Translations under genes and position numbers: made by a program | Assembly: GCA_033297075.1 (NCBI GenBank) | Contig: MU858091.1 | Coordinates: forward strand, 124,001-188,000 | Direction of reading: 5' to 3' | Length of the DNA stretch: 64,000 nt | From: Rhypophila decipiens | Lineage: Eukaryota; Ascomycota; Sordariomycetes; Sordariales; Naviculisporaceae | Part shown: in pieces, positions 11,628 through 22,454 of the stretch | Numbering within the stretch: the first letter of the stretch is position 1 | Layout of the letters: each line of letters starts with the position of its first letter | The notes under the pieces: generated by a model | Told to the model about the DNA's origin: nothing | The model's input: the letters and a program-made list of their open reading frames with translations, nothing else | Database searches by the model: none

Positions 11628-13088
11628 AAGCTTGAAGCAGACTGCTTTGTATATTACACCTGAGAAAGTGGGATGATGGACTGGGGTAGGAAGAGAAGCG
11701 GAGACATATTTTGATTTCTGTTGTACGATATAAATGATATAGAGGCATAGCATCCAACCACCGCGTATAAAACGGGTGCCGTGTTGTGTATCTTGTCTGT
11801 CTGGTTGTATAAAAAATGGAACGGTCAGTCAACATATTTATCCTCCTTCATCTCCGGGTACACGCTCCTACGAGTTTCCTCGCTCCACGCGACCAAGTGA
11901 TGACCAATACGAATACCCGGACGATTGTGTTTCGTGATCCAACACATATCTGCTCACTGAACATGTTTCCGGGAACACGAGGAATCCAACTTACGATATG
12001 GGCAGCAGGCAGGCACTATGAAGCACAAGTACCGACCGCTATACTATTCTAGATGCCTGTTGTAGTTTCCTATCCAGTTTAAAAACACGCAGTACTGTCC
12101 CCAAGTATAAATACCCTGGCGCAAGGCAGCATGTCAGTACATGTAGTAGTAGCCATCAGTACCCATGTACCACACAGGTAGCTTATACACCTCGAGTTAG
12201 CTCAAGGTCACCTGTTGATCATCCGAGTCCATGTAGCCCGGGAAGACTCTGCTCGCCTCCTGAGTATGCTTCAGCAGATACCAGTATCGGAGGAGACGCA
12301 AAATTCCAACCATGTGACCTGTTCTCAGATGAATCCAGAATATACCATCAAGACACGGAACAAGGCACCATAGTAAGGGACGGGACAAAATAAGGGAACA
12401 ACTGAAATATGTTCTCGTGCTTGGGCAAATACACAGATAGACAGATGGTTGTCTATCGCCAGTCGACAGACAAAAGGTTGCACAGCGCCATACTTTTATC
12501 AATGCTTTTCCTTGCCGATACCAGCTACTTATTACATGTACCCATTTTTTTGTTCGTTTCCTTTGGTTTCTTTCCTAGTCACCGAACCTAGCAGCAGGAA
12601 ATGCTGATCCCTCTCACCAGACGAAAACAAATGACATGCCATGTAATGAATCCAGTGTGACTTGGTAAACCGACCCTCTAATAATAACACCTTCCATCCC
12701 ACACCATTAGACTCCCCTTTCGTAAAACTCGTAAACATCATGTCGCAAAACAAACAGACCGAAAGTGACCCGAGCTGGGGTCTTGTTGTGTGTGAATTTT
12801 GTGCTTTGGACCTGGACTCTTTGAAAAGGAACATCCCGATATATACATTAGAGCCAGATAGGAGATGTGTTCTGTGTGGCAAAGTAAGAGGGTCCAAGTT
12901 TGTTCCCAGTTGGGGGTGATCTGTCCACTGTACCATGGAAACAGTGCCTGTCCGTTCGGAAACATCGTCGACCTCCAAAAAGATCCTCCATCCCTTGGCC
13001 ACCAGTTTGATTCACATGACAATCATTCCTTGTCAATCTCTCATACCACTGCTCCTGATTGGGTGATATCCTTCCAGATCGAGCCTGT
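11628..13088. other. Convergent 3' intergenic region, no gene seen
   Basis: About 1.46 kb between the 3' ends of the uL22m and CFEM genes. Short ORFs on both strands have no recognisable content. Confidence 0.5.
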
Positions 13089-14232
13089 CTAGACCATGTG
13101 TCTTGGCTGTTGTCGGGGCACCATGTCCTCGTATCGACGGCTCTTCATCTCCAATTCGCTCAAACCCGTTTCGTAGTGGTTATCGCCCGCAAAGGCTCGA
13201 CCGCCTCCTGGTGCAGGGTCAGAGATTTTGATCATGTGTTTGCTTGAGAATCCATTCGCACGCTTGCTCCTACGCTGACGAGCCAGGATCCACGCAACCA
13301 GTCCGAGAATAGCAACGGCAGCCGCACCAGCGCCAATACCAATTCCAGCCTTGGCCGCCACTGGGAGCCCTGCTGGCTCCTTAGGCTGTGAGCTTTCAGG
13401 AGTCGAAGTGGTCTCGCTTGAAGTAGTCGAAGTCGTGGTAGGCTCAGTAGTCTTGGCGGCTGCCTCCTCGGTCGAGGTAGAAGTCGGTGCTCCCCCAGCA
13501 ACGACGGGTGTTGTGGACGTCTCAAGCTAGAGCAGACGATGAGTATATAAAGTGTCAAGTTGGATCAAGTATAACTTACTGTCGTTGATGATGCTGTGGG
13601 GGTTGTGCTTGCGGTGGCGGCTGCCTCACTGACGGAGCTCGTGGGTACAGTGCTCGTTATTGGAGCCTCTGGTGTCGGCGTTGAAGTCGCCTCAGGAGGA
13701 GCCGGTGCTGCTGTTGTCGGCTCGGGAGTGGGAGCAGCTGGGGCGGCAGCTGGAAGGCTCTATATTAGTGTGATGGTCCACGGAGACTGGCACAACATAG
13801 TCAACTTACTTGCACACAACGCATTTACGGCGGCAAGGACGGTGTCCCCATATCCAGCAGCAGGGCATGCGCCCTTAGCGCAGTCGTGCACACCGTTTTT
13901 GAAATCCGCAACAGCGCATAGACACGACATGTCATCTGCAGCGCAGCCAAATGTGCCGGCTTTGGCCTTGACGTCGTTGTAGCATGTTTGCTGTCAACTG
14001 TTAGCGTGCCGATCTTGGTTCACCGTCTTGGTTCCATCCCTTTTCGCTGGTAGCGTGACCCCATTATTTGACAACAGCTTCGCAGTTTCACAGAGCTCTG
14101 GGACAATCTCTAACCACAGCTTCCCACAAACAAAACAAAACAACCTACCCCACAAGGGTCCAAGGATTCAATGGTCTGACTGGCAACAAGCGTGGCGGCA
14201 GCCAGCAGGGTGAGCGTGCGAAGCGTCACCAT
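13089..14232 (-). CDS. CFEM-domain surface protein with one TM segment
   Basis: Four exons on the minus strand (14232-14149, 13990-13810, 13749-13580, 13526-13089) give 290 aa. A signal peptide (MVTLRTLTLLAAATLVAS) precedes a CFEM domain at about residues 26-89 with all eight cysteines. These include the CxC-type motif in ADDMSCLCA with the Asp that binds haem iron in characterised CFEM proteins. A Ser/Thr/Pro/Ala-rich, probably O-glycosylated stalk follows, then a TM helix (GIGIGAGAAAVAILGLVAWI), a basic stop-transfer RQRRSKR and a ~60-aa cytoplasmic tail. It is therefore a type I membrane protein rather than GPI-anchored. Haem/iron acquisition or surface sensing is possible from the family; the sequence does not decide. 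For intron 2, the AG at the CTTCCAG site (exon starting at 13749) keeps the frame; the earlier TATAG does not. Confidence 0.88.
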
Positions 14233-17200
14233 ATTGGTGGCTGTCTAGGGAGAGATATTGGAAAGAGATCGAATTCGAGAAGCCGAAACGAGGGAGCCAA
14301 ATGCTCCTGGTGAGCCTAGTAGGGTGATCGAGAAGAATATCGACAGTGGTTTGGTGTGTAGGACAGACTCAATTTCCTATTGTGGCACGGCAGCGCCCAT
14401 ACACCTCGGCTGAAAGAGCTGTGGAGGTGGACGATGCGAGAAGTCAACTCTCCCTGCGGTGGTGGTGCTTTCGAGTCGAGAAAAGTCGCGCCAAGGGAGA
14501 GAAACCGAGAATGGGCTTTATTGATCTGGTGACGTAGTGGGCCTCGAAAAATGTTTCGAGTTTTACGATAAAAGAATGACTGGAATGGAAAGAAGGTTGT
14601 CCAGAATGTAAAGAAGGCCGGTTGTCGTTCTGTCGAATTTCTCCGAGAGCGAAAAGCAGGAACGAAAGTAGAAAACCTGGGGTTGCTGAAAGTTGGACTG
14701 TAAATGAGTGTACCGAATAAAAGTCGAGATTGAAGGAAAAGGGAAATGTAAAAGAGTGAGGAGCGGAAAGAGGAGCAGAGGTCAGAGAGGGACGGGGTGT
14801 TGAGAGGGAAGGAACGGTGGAGGTTTAAGAATCCCAATGGAAGGAATTGGTGTTGTATCCGTATCCGTACCTGGGCCCAGTCCAAAGCTCTTGCCGGTTC
14901 CAGCTTCTCCAGCGAATTGGCACGCTTTCCAGTTCTGGGAAGTCGAGGAAGGACGGGGAAGGGGCCGTAACGAAATTTAGATTAGCAGGCAGACTGGCAG
15001 GGTACTGGGCAGAAGCGGCGAGCACCAGCAGGGGAGGGGCGATGAATCTCCGTACATACAGGGTCAAGAGTCCCGGGAGCAGAGAGTCAACTGTCCACGA
15101 AAGTTGGACGACCTTTTTATTTTCTGTTTACCGCGTACATTTTGCGCTAAGCAATCTGTAACCTAGGCTAACAAGAAGAAAATCCGCTTGAGGTTTGGAT
15201 GATGGATCATTGAAGCAAAATGTCAGCATGTTGCATTGTCACGGTTACTCGACCTCTCTTGGGGCTTTTGGGGCTTGAAGTTTCCGTCGTCTCCCAGAGC
15301 ACAGGTTCCTCGTTCCTCTTGGGAGTCCGGACCCTGAGCGTCGTCTCCCCACAGCCCCAATGATCCCAGTCCAGCTAGTCCCACCAATGGCGGCGATCCT
15401 TGTTGTATTTGCATCCAAAACCCCTGCCAAGGCTCCGTGGTTTCCGCTCGCACCACGCAATGCACGAACCACTCCATGAGCTTTCATCCTGACTCTTTTC
15501 TGTGTCTGTAACTGTGCAAAATGGACAACTTCAGTTGCTCTAGTTCATGACATGTTTCTCTCAGTCTTGCACTCAGGTGTTGGCAAGAAAGGGTCTTTGC
15601 GGTGCCTTTTCTTCGTGATGGGCTTCATGTCGTGTAACCATTGGAAAAGGGGCATCTGACTGAACGAACAAACATGGTGGACGGCCCAACTGCGAGCTCG
15701 ACCTCTGGGTACCATGAATATCTCTGGGTGTTATATCATGCCTCCATCTCACGTTACCGGGTTCAAATAGATTGCTCTGGGTGGCTATGAGCAAGTTTTC
15801 CCGCCCAGATGGTTTGCTGTCAAGAGACGCGGGATTCCCAGCTGAATGCACACGATGAACAGGATAGCCATATAGGCTATGATGTATATCTGGACTTCGT
15901 CCAAGACTCCCCGAGCCGAATGACGTGATGACTCGACTCCCTACAATTCCATCACCCTTCAGCTGTCGGATATACAGCCTCAGCTTGAGCTCCTTTTATT
16001 TCTTTTTGGTTTGGGGAAAGCTGCAGTGGTATCATGAGGCGATCTGCACAGGGTTCTGTTGAGATGGAAAATCCACGCTACACTAAATTTATCAGTGCTG
16101 CAGTTTCCAAGTGTTCCACGGTCTAATGGGCCAAATTTGGTGCCGTACCTGCGCAAACTGCGGCAGCCACCCCGCGGGAAGAGCACCGGAGGTTGCACCT
16201 GCCCCTCATCCGCACATCTTTCGTCACTGTCACTTCTGGCGTGGTGGGTTGCTCTGGAAGTTGACAGGTTGCCAGTGACGCCTCCCTTCAGCTGCACTGT
16301 TCATTGCATGCGGGGTGGGAACAGGCACCAAAAATACAGAATCCCAGACAGGCCGTGCTCTGCCATCACCGAGCCTCTCGTCGTCGAATTGATCCATTTT
16401 GCCGCGAATCCTGATAGCGTTGATCAATTATATGGTGATCAGCAGTAATTGCCATGGCTTTTGCTGTCTTCAAATGAGCCTTTTTCTGTCCTTCTCGAAG
16501 CTTGATTGTGAACTCGAACAAGGACCGGGACTAATTTAATGCACGACTTGGCCGTTGAGGACCCACCCCACCCCCGGTTAGCTCTGCGTTTCAGATTTTT
16601 CGACTGCCCCTCACCGCTTTCCCCCTTTGGAACCCACAGCGAAGGGGCCCCTGACGAGCGGGAAAGATTCGACAAGTCGACAACAATTGTCATTGTCGCC
16701 GTGTCGCCGTCGTCGTTGGCGGCGCCTCCATGTTTCTGATCGATAGAATCACTCCTATTCTTGTACAACATATCCGCACGCTAAAAGCTTTACTCGTCAC
16801 CTCATCACCCGCCAGGCAGCCTGGCGGCTCCAAGGCTTCAATTGGGCTTTGAAATAGGGGTTGTATCTCACTAACACAAGCGTACTTTGTTTCTCACCAA
16901 TACATGTTATTGTTCTGCTCACTCCATTTTTATACCCAGTTTTAGCCCCCAATCACACAGCCTGGATGAGTATCGCGGCTAGCAGTCGCTCCAGTCAAGA
17001 CTTTTTTACCTTCAAAAGACCCCCTTCCCGTCTGCTTGCTGCCACATTTGAGTTGAACTGTCTGCCGAGTGATGAGGGTCTGCTTCCGTCTTATAAGTGG
17101 CCTCCTGTATTCTCCTGTTTGAACCAGAGACAGGAGAGCAGCCACAAGCAGAGAAAAGCAACTATTTTTTAGCAGATCCTGGGCGGCTCGTCCCGACGAA

Positions 17201-18509
17201 CGGATTCCAATTATAACGACTCAGAATGAACCAATGCTAAACTGCCGAGGTTTGCTACGTCGTCTGCGCAGTCCGCTCTTCTTCGCCCAGGAGCTCACCC
17301 CGCCAATGATGATGCGTCACATTTAAGCATACACAACGGCATCTACTGTATCCAAGACTACGGGGACACGTAGGTGCCTGCCTTGCACCCAAAGGCCTCT
17401 CACGATTTGGCTGGCAGTTCCCACGCCGCGAATGAATTTCCAAACGTGAGTGAAAACAGCAACAATATTACCCTAGTACCCTCCAGTCCGAGGGAAAGCC
17501 CATTGGGAGAGGACCTGAACCGCCAGGGTCGACTGCGCCACTCCTGACAACGGGATCGAGAAATTGCTCATCAATGCATCAGTCCTGGGCCGTCTCGTCG
17601 ATCCTGGTCCAGAGGATCTTCCCCGCGGCCATGGTCCTCTCCCTCGGGACCGTCATATCTGAGAGTTGGGACAAAATTTGGTTCTTACTAGAGTCAGCCG
17701 TCAAGGCCTTTGAGGTACAAGTACTGTATCCAAATGTTAGAGTAGGGCGTTAGCTGACACTCATAATTCTCATTTCCCTACTTTGTGATGTGTGACTGCC
17801 ACAAGTTCGACCCCAAAGTGCTGCCGGTTGGCGTATGCCCAAGAAATAAACAGCTCAGGAGAACAACTGCCGAACTGCCAACGCCGTGGCACAGGCGTAA
17901 GAACTGTCCCTCAATCAAAAAGTCTTGTCAACGGCGTGTTGGGTGATGCCGGCTTACGGCTTGGGTGACATTCCCTTGCTGCCTCATCGACTCTGCCTCT
18001 CATAGTACCGAGTGTCCTGTATTCATTGTTTTGGTTAGTTGCACAAAATATCCCATGGCTTGCTCGGTGTCTTGTATCTTAGGAATACTATTCGAAGCGG
18101 CCTTCATCAGCACGTCTTTGCTTATAGAGCAACGGGCACTGGCATGAGACTGGCATCCAGCTCAGGTGAAATCACGGACCGTGACCCATATTATCGGTAG
18201 GTATGGCACGTGGATGATATGTTGGCATCTCCGACCAAGTCAGTCAGGTATTATGACCGGAGCTAGGCTGGTACCTATCCTTTATCATCACAATATTTTA
18301 CTGTACGACGTCCTTCGCCGCACGCGCGCTTTATATTAGGTCCCCTTTGTGGATTCCTGCTCTCCATCGAGTAGTTGTGATAGGCAGACAAGTGCCTACA
18401 TGCCAGACAGCTCAGGCAATAGAGGAGAGTATTGATTTATTGGCTTGTCTGTCAAATTGATATCCACGATTTGATTTGCTTATGGACTTGTCGCCCATAC
18501 CTCCCCATA
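14233..18509. other. Gene-poor region, upstream half
   Basis: The first ~700 bp are strikingly pyrimidine-rich on the minus strand, as in many fungal promoters and 5' UTRs, and belong to the CFEM gene. Beyond that I see no convincing gene. An 80-codon minus-strand ORF at 14825-15067 starts with a signal-peptide-like stretch but has no other support. Confidence 0.45.
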
Positions 18510-18527
18510 CTTTAAGGTAGGCCCCTA

Positions 18528-18615
18528 ATATACAGGCACCAGTCCTCTCATATACAGACACCAGTCCTCTCATATACAGGCACCGGTCTTCTTATATAGA
18601 GGCACTACTCTTGTT
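18528..18615 (+). repeat. Four tandem 22-bp units, first array
   Basis: Units begin at 18528, 18550, 18572 and 18594, each starting ATATA(C/G)AG(G/A)CAC. The first two differ at one base; the fourth is the most diverged. The first unit lies within the left inverted repeat of the element. Confidence 0.85.
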
Positions 18616-18616
18616 A

Positions 18617-18746
18617 GAATAAATGCCTTGACTAGCTAGAATAGAGGCCTTGACTAGCTCGAATAAATACTTCAACTGGCTCGAATAAATACCCTACTGG
18701 CTGGAATAAATACTCTAACTGGCTGGAATAAATACCTCCGGTCTAG
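18617..18746 (+). repeat. Six tandem ~22-bp units, second array
   Basis: Units start at 18617, 18639, 18661, 18683 (21 bp), 18704 and 18726 (degenerate), each beginning GAATA and mostly GAATAAATAC, ending CT(A/G)GCT. This array is unrelated in sequence to the first but shares its period. Confidence 0.85.
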
Positions 18747-18813
18747 GAAGTCAAATTGGACTGGTGCCTGTATACGAGAGTAGTGGTGCCTGCATATTAG
18801 GCGCCTTAAGGTA

Positions 18814-19984
18814 TAAAGAATCCGAGACCACGCCTCAGTGCCTCCATTCGTAGCTCACCCAATCGTTTGGTGTGCCGAACGACCCGACGACTCGGAGGTG
18901 ACTGTTAGACGCCTATGCTTTCCTGTTTATCTTGACATTTGCTAGTCGCAAGACTAGATTCGAGTTCTGAATGCGGGCTTTAGGCATTAGAAAATGCAAC
19001 ATCAAAAGTGTGGATTCCATTATCCTGTCTTTAAAACCTTATGAGGGGATATATATCCAACTCATGCCCACTCTAAACTCTTTGTCCACAATAGTCCCCA
19101 AAATTAATACATTGGACTGCTCCTACTTGACCCCTAGCTTGGTATATTTGAGTCCGGCGCCTGGCACCTGCGCACAAATCTCCTACGTCCCACTGCGTAA
19201 TTACTACTGGAATCATCTACACGGTATGAGATTCTATTGCAAAGACTAAGGGCGCAGCTTAGTCAAGTAACCTCGCTATCAGTCAGATTTAGACCTCGAA
19301 CCATATGGATATTATATAGCAGAACGTCATCTTAAGTATCGGTTCATCTTTCTGGAATTTCAGATATACTTACTGAAGTCTTGTACTTCGTTTCTCTCAA
19401 TAACTTCTCAGTGACAGGGCTCTCGGGAAGGAGCTGAACTAATCTGATACATCTTTTATTGTACGGATGAACTAGATGTGAGTCTGTTTTGATTAAACAT
19501 ACGAAACGCTCGCATTGATATGTAAACTCTCACTCACTGCTCTCATGGGAGCAGCTAGTCCCATGTGCTCATCCCACTCACATGCCCATCGAACTTCACT
19601 AACGTGAAAGAAAGGTTCCGAAATATGAGCGCATGAACCACGCAAAAGACCTTCTAATAAATACTAGAATTTTATATTTACTATGGGCTCTTCTTGGACT
19701 TAAATGTCACCGGCGTCGTCAATGAGTGAGCGGTTGGATGAGGTTCAAAGGAGTGGGTCGGGATTTCAAGGATCATCGGATTAGCTAACCATCCACTCAC
19801 CCCGCGAGTTCCCGAAGCTTGGACAGCAAAAGTCACGTGAAGCTCACAAGCTTGGAACAACATCAGGTCATCATTTCGAAGTTCGAATCCCGAGATTCGT
19901 GCAAAACGCTCAATTCACGATCGCTCGACCCAACCACCCCACTCCACTCTCCATTCTCGAGGCTTGCAAAAACACTCCTTCAAA
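18814..19984. other. Gene-poor region, downstream half, COX9 promoter
   Basis: AT-rich sequence without a convincing ORF. The last few hundred bases must contain the COX9 promoter. Confidence 0.45.
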
Positions 19985-20482
19985 ATGGCAATTGCACCTA
20001 TCACCGGCGTACGTATTCTTCACAGGCGCGGGGCCGCTCAATGGCTCCCAATTGACGGCGACCGGGAGCTCCCGCAGTGACGCAAATGCCCAGACAGAAG
20101 CTGACTTTACCTCTCCTTTAGATGCTCCGCCGCACCCTCATCCTTGACCTTGGAACCGCCCTTGGTGAGTCTTGCTCGCAATCTGCTTGGAGGAAGCTTC
20201 ACTTTGCCGTTTCGCCATTCGCCATCGAATCCCCGGCCCGACCCGAAACTCTCGAGGAGCTCTCCAGAGCTAACATTGTCGTCATTCCAGGTCTCGGATT
20301 CGTCATGGGCAACGTCTTCTGGTAGGATAACCACCTGGAATATTTAACGATGCGAAACCACGTCGGAACATGCTTCTAACACCGGTCGATGGGATAGGTA
20401 CGGCTACCATGCCCCCCGGACAGCGAAGCGCGACGCTTTCTACGCCAAGCTCGAGGAGGAGCGCGCCTCCAGGGCAGCTTAA
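19985..20482 (+). CDS. COX9: Cytochrome c oxidase subunit VIIa (Cox9)
   Basis: Small inner-membrane subunit of respiratory complex IV. Four tiny exons (19985-20008, 20122-20164, 20291-20321, 20398-20482) join to a 60-aa protein that no single ORF shows. It starts MAIAPITGMLRRTLILDLG, has one TM helix around residues 16-33 (LGLGFVMGNVFWYGYH) and a charged matrix- or IMS-facing tail ending EEERASRAA. Yeast Cox9 has the same start (M-x-IAPITG), the same length and the same KR..FYA.L element after the helix. Intron 3 has a TTCTAAC branch site. Confidence 0.93.
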
Positions 20483-20919
20483 AAGCGGAACTGAGGAAGG
20501 CCAAAGACAAAGGACAATACCACGAATCGATTCACTTCTCTAGATCCGGGACTGGTGGCTGACGCGTCATGATGGAGGCAACGTACATACAAAACTGATC
20601 GGGGAAGGGAGAGCAGCTGGGGACGCTGTGTATGCATATCAATAGACAGGATCAGCAATTGAGTTGCACTGGGAGACAGAAATCTTGGTTCTATTCTATG
20701 GTCGTGACATGAATACGAGCTGGAACCACAGCACGAAGAGGGCCGGGTACGGTCGACACAGGATGTCTGGGCTGCGTGACGCTGTGAATAACCAGTGGGC
20801 AAGACTAGACATGTCATCACGACACTATTATCCCTCCTTTGACTCAGTCTTTCCTGTGGGTTGTGGTGAACGTAGTAATCAGTATATACAATGGGTATCT
20901 GGGCTGTAATTCGCAATGT

Positions 20920-21333
20920 TCAATTCTTGGTGGGGGTGACCGAAGAAGCAGCCGCAGCCGCAGCCGCAGCAGCTGCCGGTCCTTCCCAAGCTGTCGTCTC
21001 TACCGTGAATTTTCCTTTCTTGTCTTGACACCTAAACATCATAGCAACATCAGCAAATGCGATCATTGTTCGTCTGACAAAAAAAAACACGATTCTGGAT
21101 TTCCTCACTTACTGTCGGAAAAATCGCTGCACTGGCCAACACCTCACCCGGCTGTCGCGCATCTCGGGATGGTCGATATAGCACTCGTACTGAAATAAAG
21201 TCGAAAGCTCACAATCCTGGACGAGATCAACCGGCCTCCGCATATCCTCTGTTCTCCTCCTTTTCCCATCGACATCGACCTGCACGGCTAGCGGGAGCTC
21301 TGCAGCCGGGAAACTGTGAATTGCTGGCGCCAT
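20920..21333 (-). CDS. SOM1: Som1, mitochondrial inner-membrane peptidase subunit
   Basis: Two exons (21333-21113, 21031-20920) encode 110 aa. Som1 assists the Imp1/Imp2 peptidase complex that matures proteins sorted to the intermembrane space. Family hallmarks are visible: DGKRRR, then LVQDCELSTLFQYECYIDHP, then VRCWPVQRFFRQCQDKKG and the VETTAWEG element, with several conserved cysteines. Unusually, the C-terminus carries ten consecutive alanines from a GCA/GCC repeat (about 20940-20970), which could vary in length. It is divergent from the XRCC2-like gene, with only 34 bp between the two start codons. Confidence 0.88.
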
Positions 21334-21367
21334 TTCAGGGAATGGTTGAGGTTATTGCGACCACAAA
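21334..21367. promoter_or_regulatory. 34-bp gap between divergent start codons
   Basis: The SOM1 ATG (minus strand) and the XRCC2-like ATG (plus strand) are separated by 34 bp. The two transcripts must therefore overlap at their 5' ends or be nearly leaderless, and promoter elements must lie within the neighbouring coding sequence. No motif can be assigned. Confidence 0.6.
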
Positions 21368-22454
21368 ATGCAGGCGCTGCAAACAGGTGTCGCCTCAAGT
21401 GTCGGGTCTCGAATGCTCGGCGAGATTGAAGACACGAGCTTGGATCAAGTAGGTTCAAAGAGATGTCGCCGCGGATACAGCCTTACTCGTCGCTGCTGGT
21501 TGGAATCTGAGTTTTGTTTGTGGTGAGGGATGACGATTCGTCCACGTTCCAACTCTTACGGTATCCCGTACGGTACAGTAATAATACTGACAAAGCTTAC
21601 CCGCCGGTTAGATCTTGACAGCTCTCCGCGCCAACGTCACCAGCGCCAGACACCATGCCGGCAAAGGAAAGGATATCGATAATTACAACCCGGAAAATGA
21701 CGATGAGAAATTTCCACATATCCGGCAGGCGTCGACGGCCCTCAAAAGATTCCCGATCGCGCAGCTAGACCTGCTCGTCCAGCATCACTTCCGGGCAACT
21801 CAGTCAGCACCCCTCGCCCTTACAGGCCGTTACCATGAACTACTTTACGTTCTGGTTGCTACCTTGATTGCACGGCCGCATGAGAAAGCAGTTGCCATTA
21901 TCGACTTTGAAGGCCGGTTCGATCCGCTACGAATTCTCGCAACTGCCCCTTATGAGGAGGACGAGCCTCATAAGATGGAACCATTCCCCGAATCTGTTGA
22001 CCAGTCCAAGGTGCAAACCGATACCAACGCCAAGCAATATGTTCGGCAAGCAGACCTTGATCATGTCCACATTATGCGTCCCATTCGCGGGGATGCTGCT
22101 TACATGGCCAGATGTGTCGCCTCGGTGGAGGACTATATGCTCTATGGAGATCACCCGAGCCGGAGCCGCGAGTGGTGGGGGACCATTGTGATTGGCGGTG
22201 GTCACAACCCGGCCGGCAACCCGTCTGCCGCAGCCTCGGCCCAGGTTGCTGTGACGGCCGGGTGGAAGGGTTGGAAGGGGTGGCTGCGTGTTGACCGAGC
22301 GGCTTCCGATGCGGTACTAGGGTTCATGCCCGGGACGAGCCTTGAAGAGGCGCTTGATGCCCGCGAGGAACGTCAGCGGTTGGTTGAGAAGGCGGGATGG
22401 GTGGCTACCTGCCCTTGGGGCCAGTTCACGTTTGGGGGTGATGCCGCGGCTTGA
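21368..22454 (+). CDS. Probable XRCC2-like Rad51 paralog with degenerate P-loop
   Basis: Exons 21368-21448 and 21612-22454 give 307 aa. The N-terminus (GSRMLGEIEDTSLDQILTAL) resembles the start of XRCC2-type Rad51 paralogs. Where a Walker A motif is expected, the sequence reads LALTGRYHELLYVLVATLIA. The flanking LTG and ELLY pattern is kept but the GKT/GKS core is absent. A Walker B-like strand follows (KAVAIIDFEGRFDPLRI). Downstream is a conserved-looking EWWGTIVIGGG segment and a WKGWKGWLRVDR stretch. Homologous-recombination function is an inference from these alignments by eye; another RecA-fold relative is possible. The ATG at 21368 fits the frame; internal Met 16 is an alternative start. 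Confidence 0.5.

Larger units (their letters stand above)
18510..18811. mobile_element. 302-bp MITE-like element with TIRs and internal 22-bp arrays
   Basis: Imperfect terminal inverted repeats of about 55 bp: the left end begins CTTTAAGG and contains CCTAATATACAGGCACC. The right end read in reverse begins CCTTAAGG and contains CCTAATATGCAGGCACC. Both ends abut a TA dinucleotide (18508-18509 and 18812-18813), the target duplication of Tc1/mariner-type elements. It has no coding capacity. Inside lie two different tandem arrays, both with a 22-bp period. Non-autonomous DNA element is an inference; the repeats are directly visible. Confidence 0.65.

Noticed and set aside
14316..14885. 189-codon minus-strand ORF upstream of the CFEM gene
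   Set aside because: Phe/Ser/Leu-rich composition reflects a CT-rich promoter or 5' UTR; no family resemblance.
14825..15067. 80-codon minus-strand ORF with a signal-peptide-like start (small secreted protein candidate)
   Set aside because: No cysteines, no splice support, and it lies in the pyrimidine-rich leader region upstream of the CFEM gene, which favours spurious hydrophobic ORFs.
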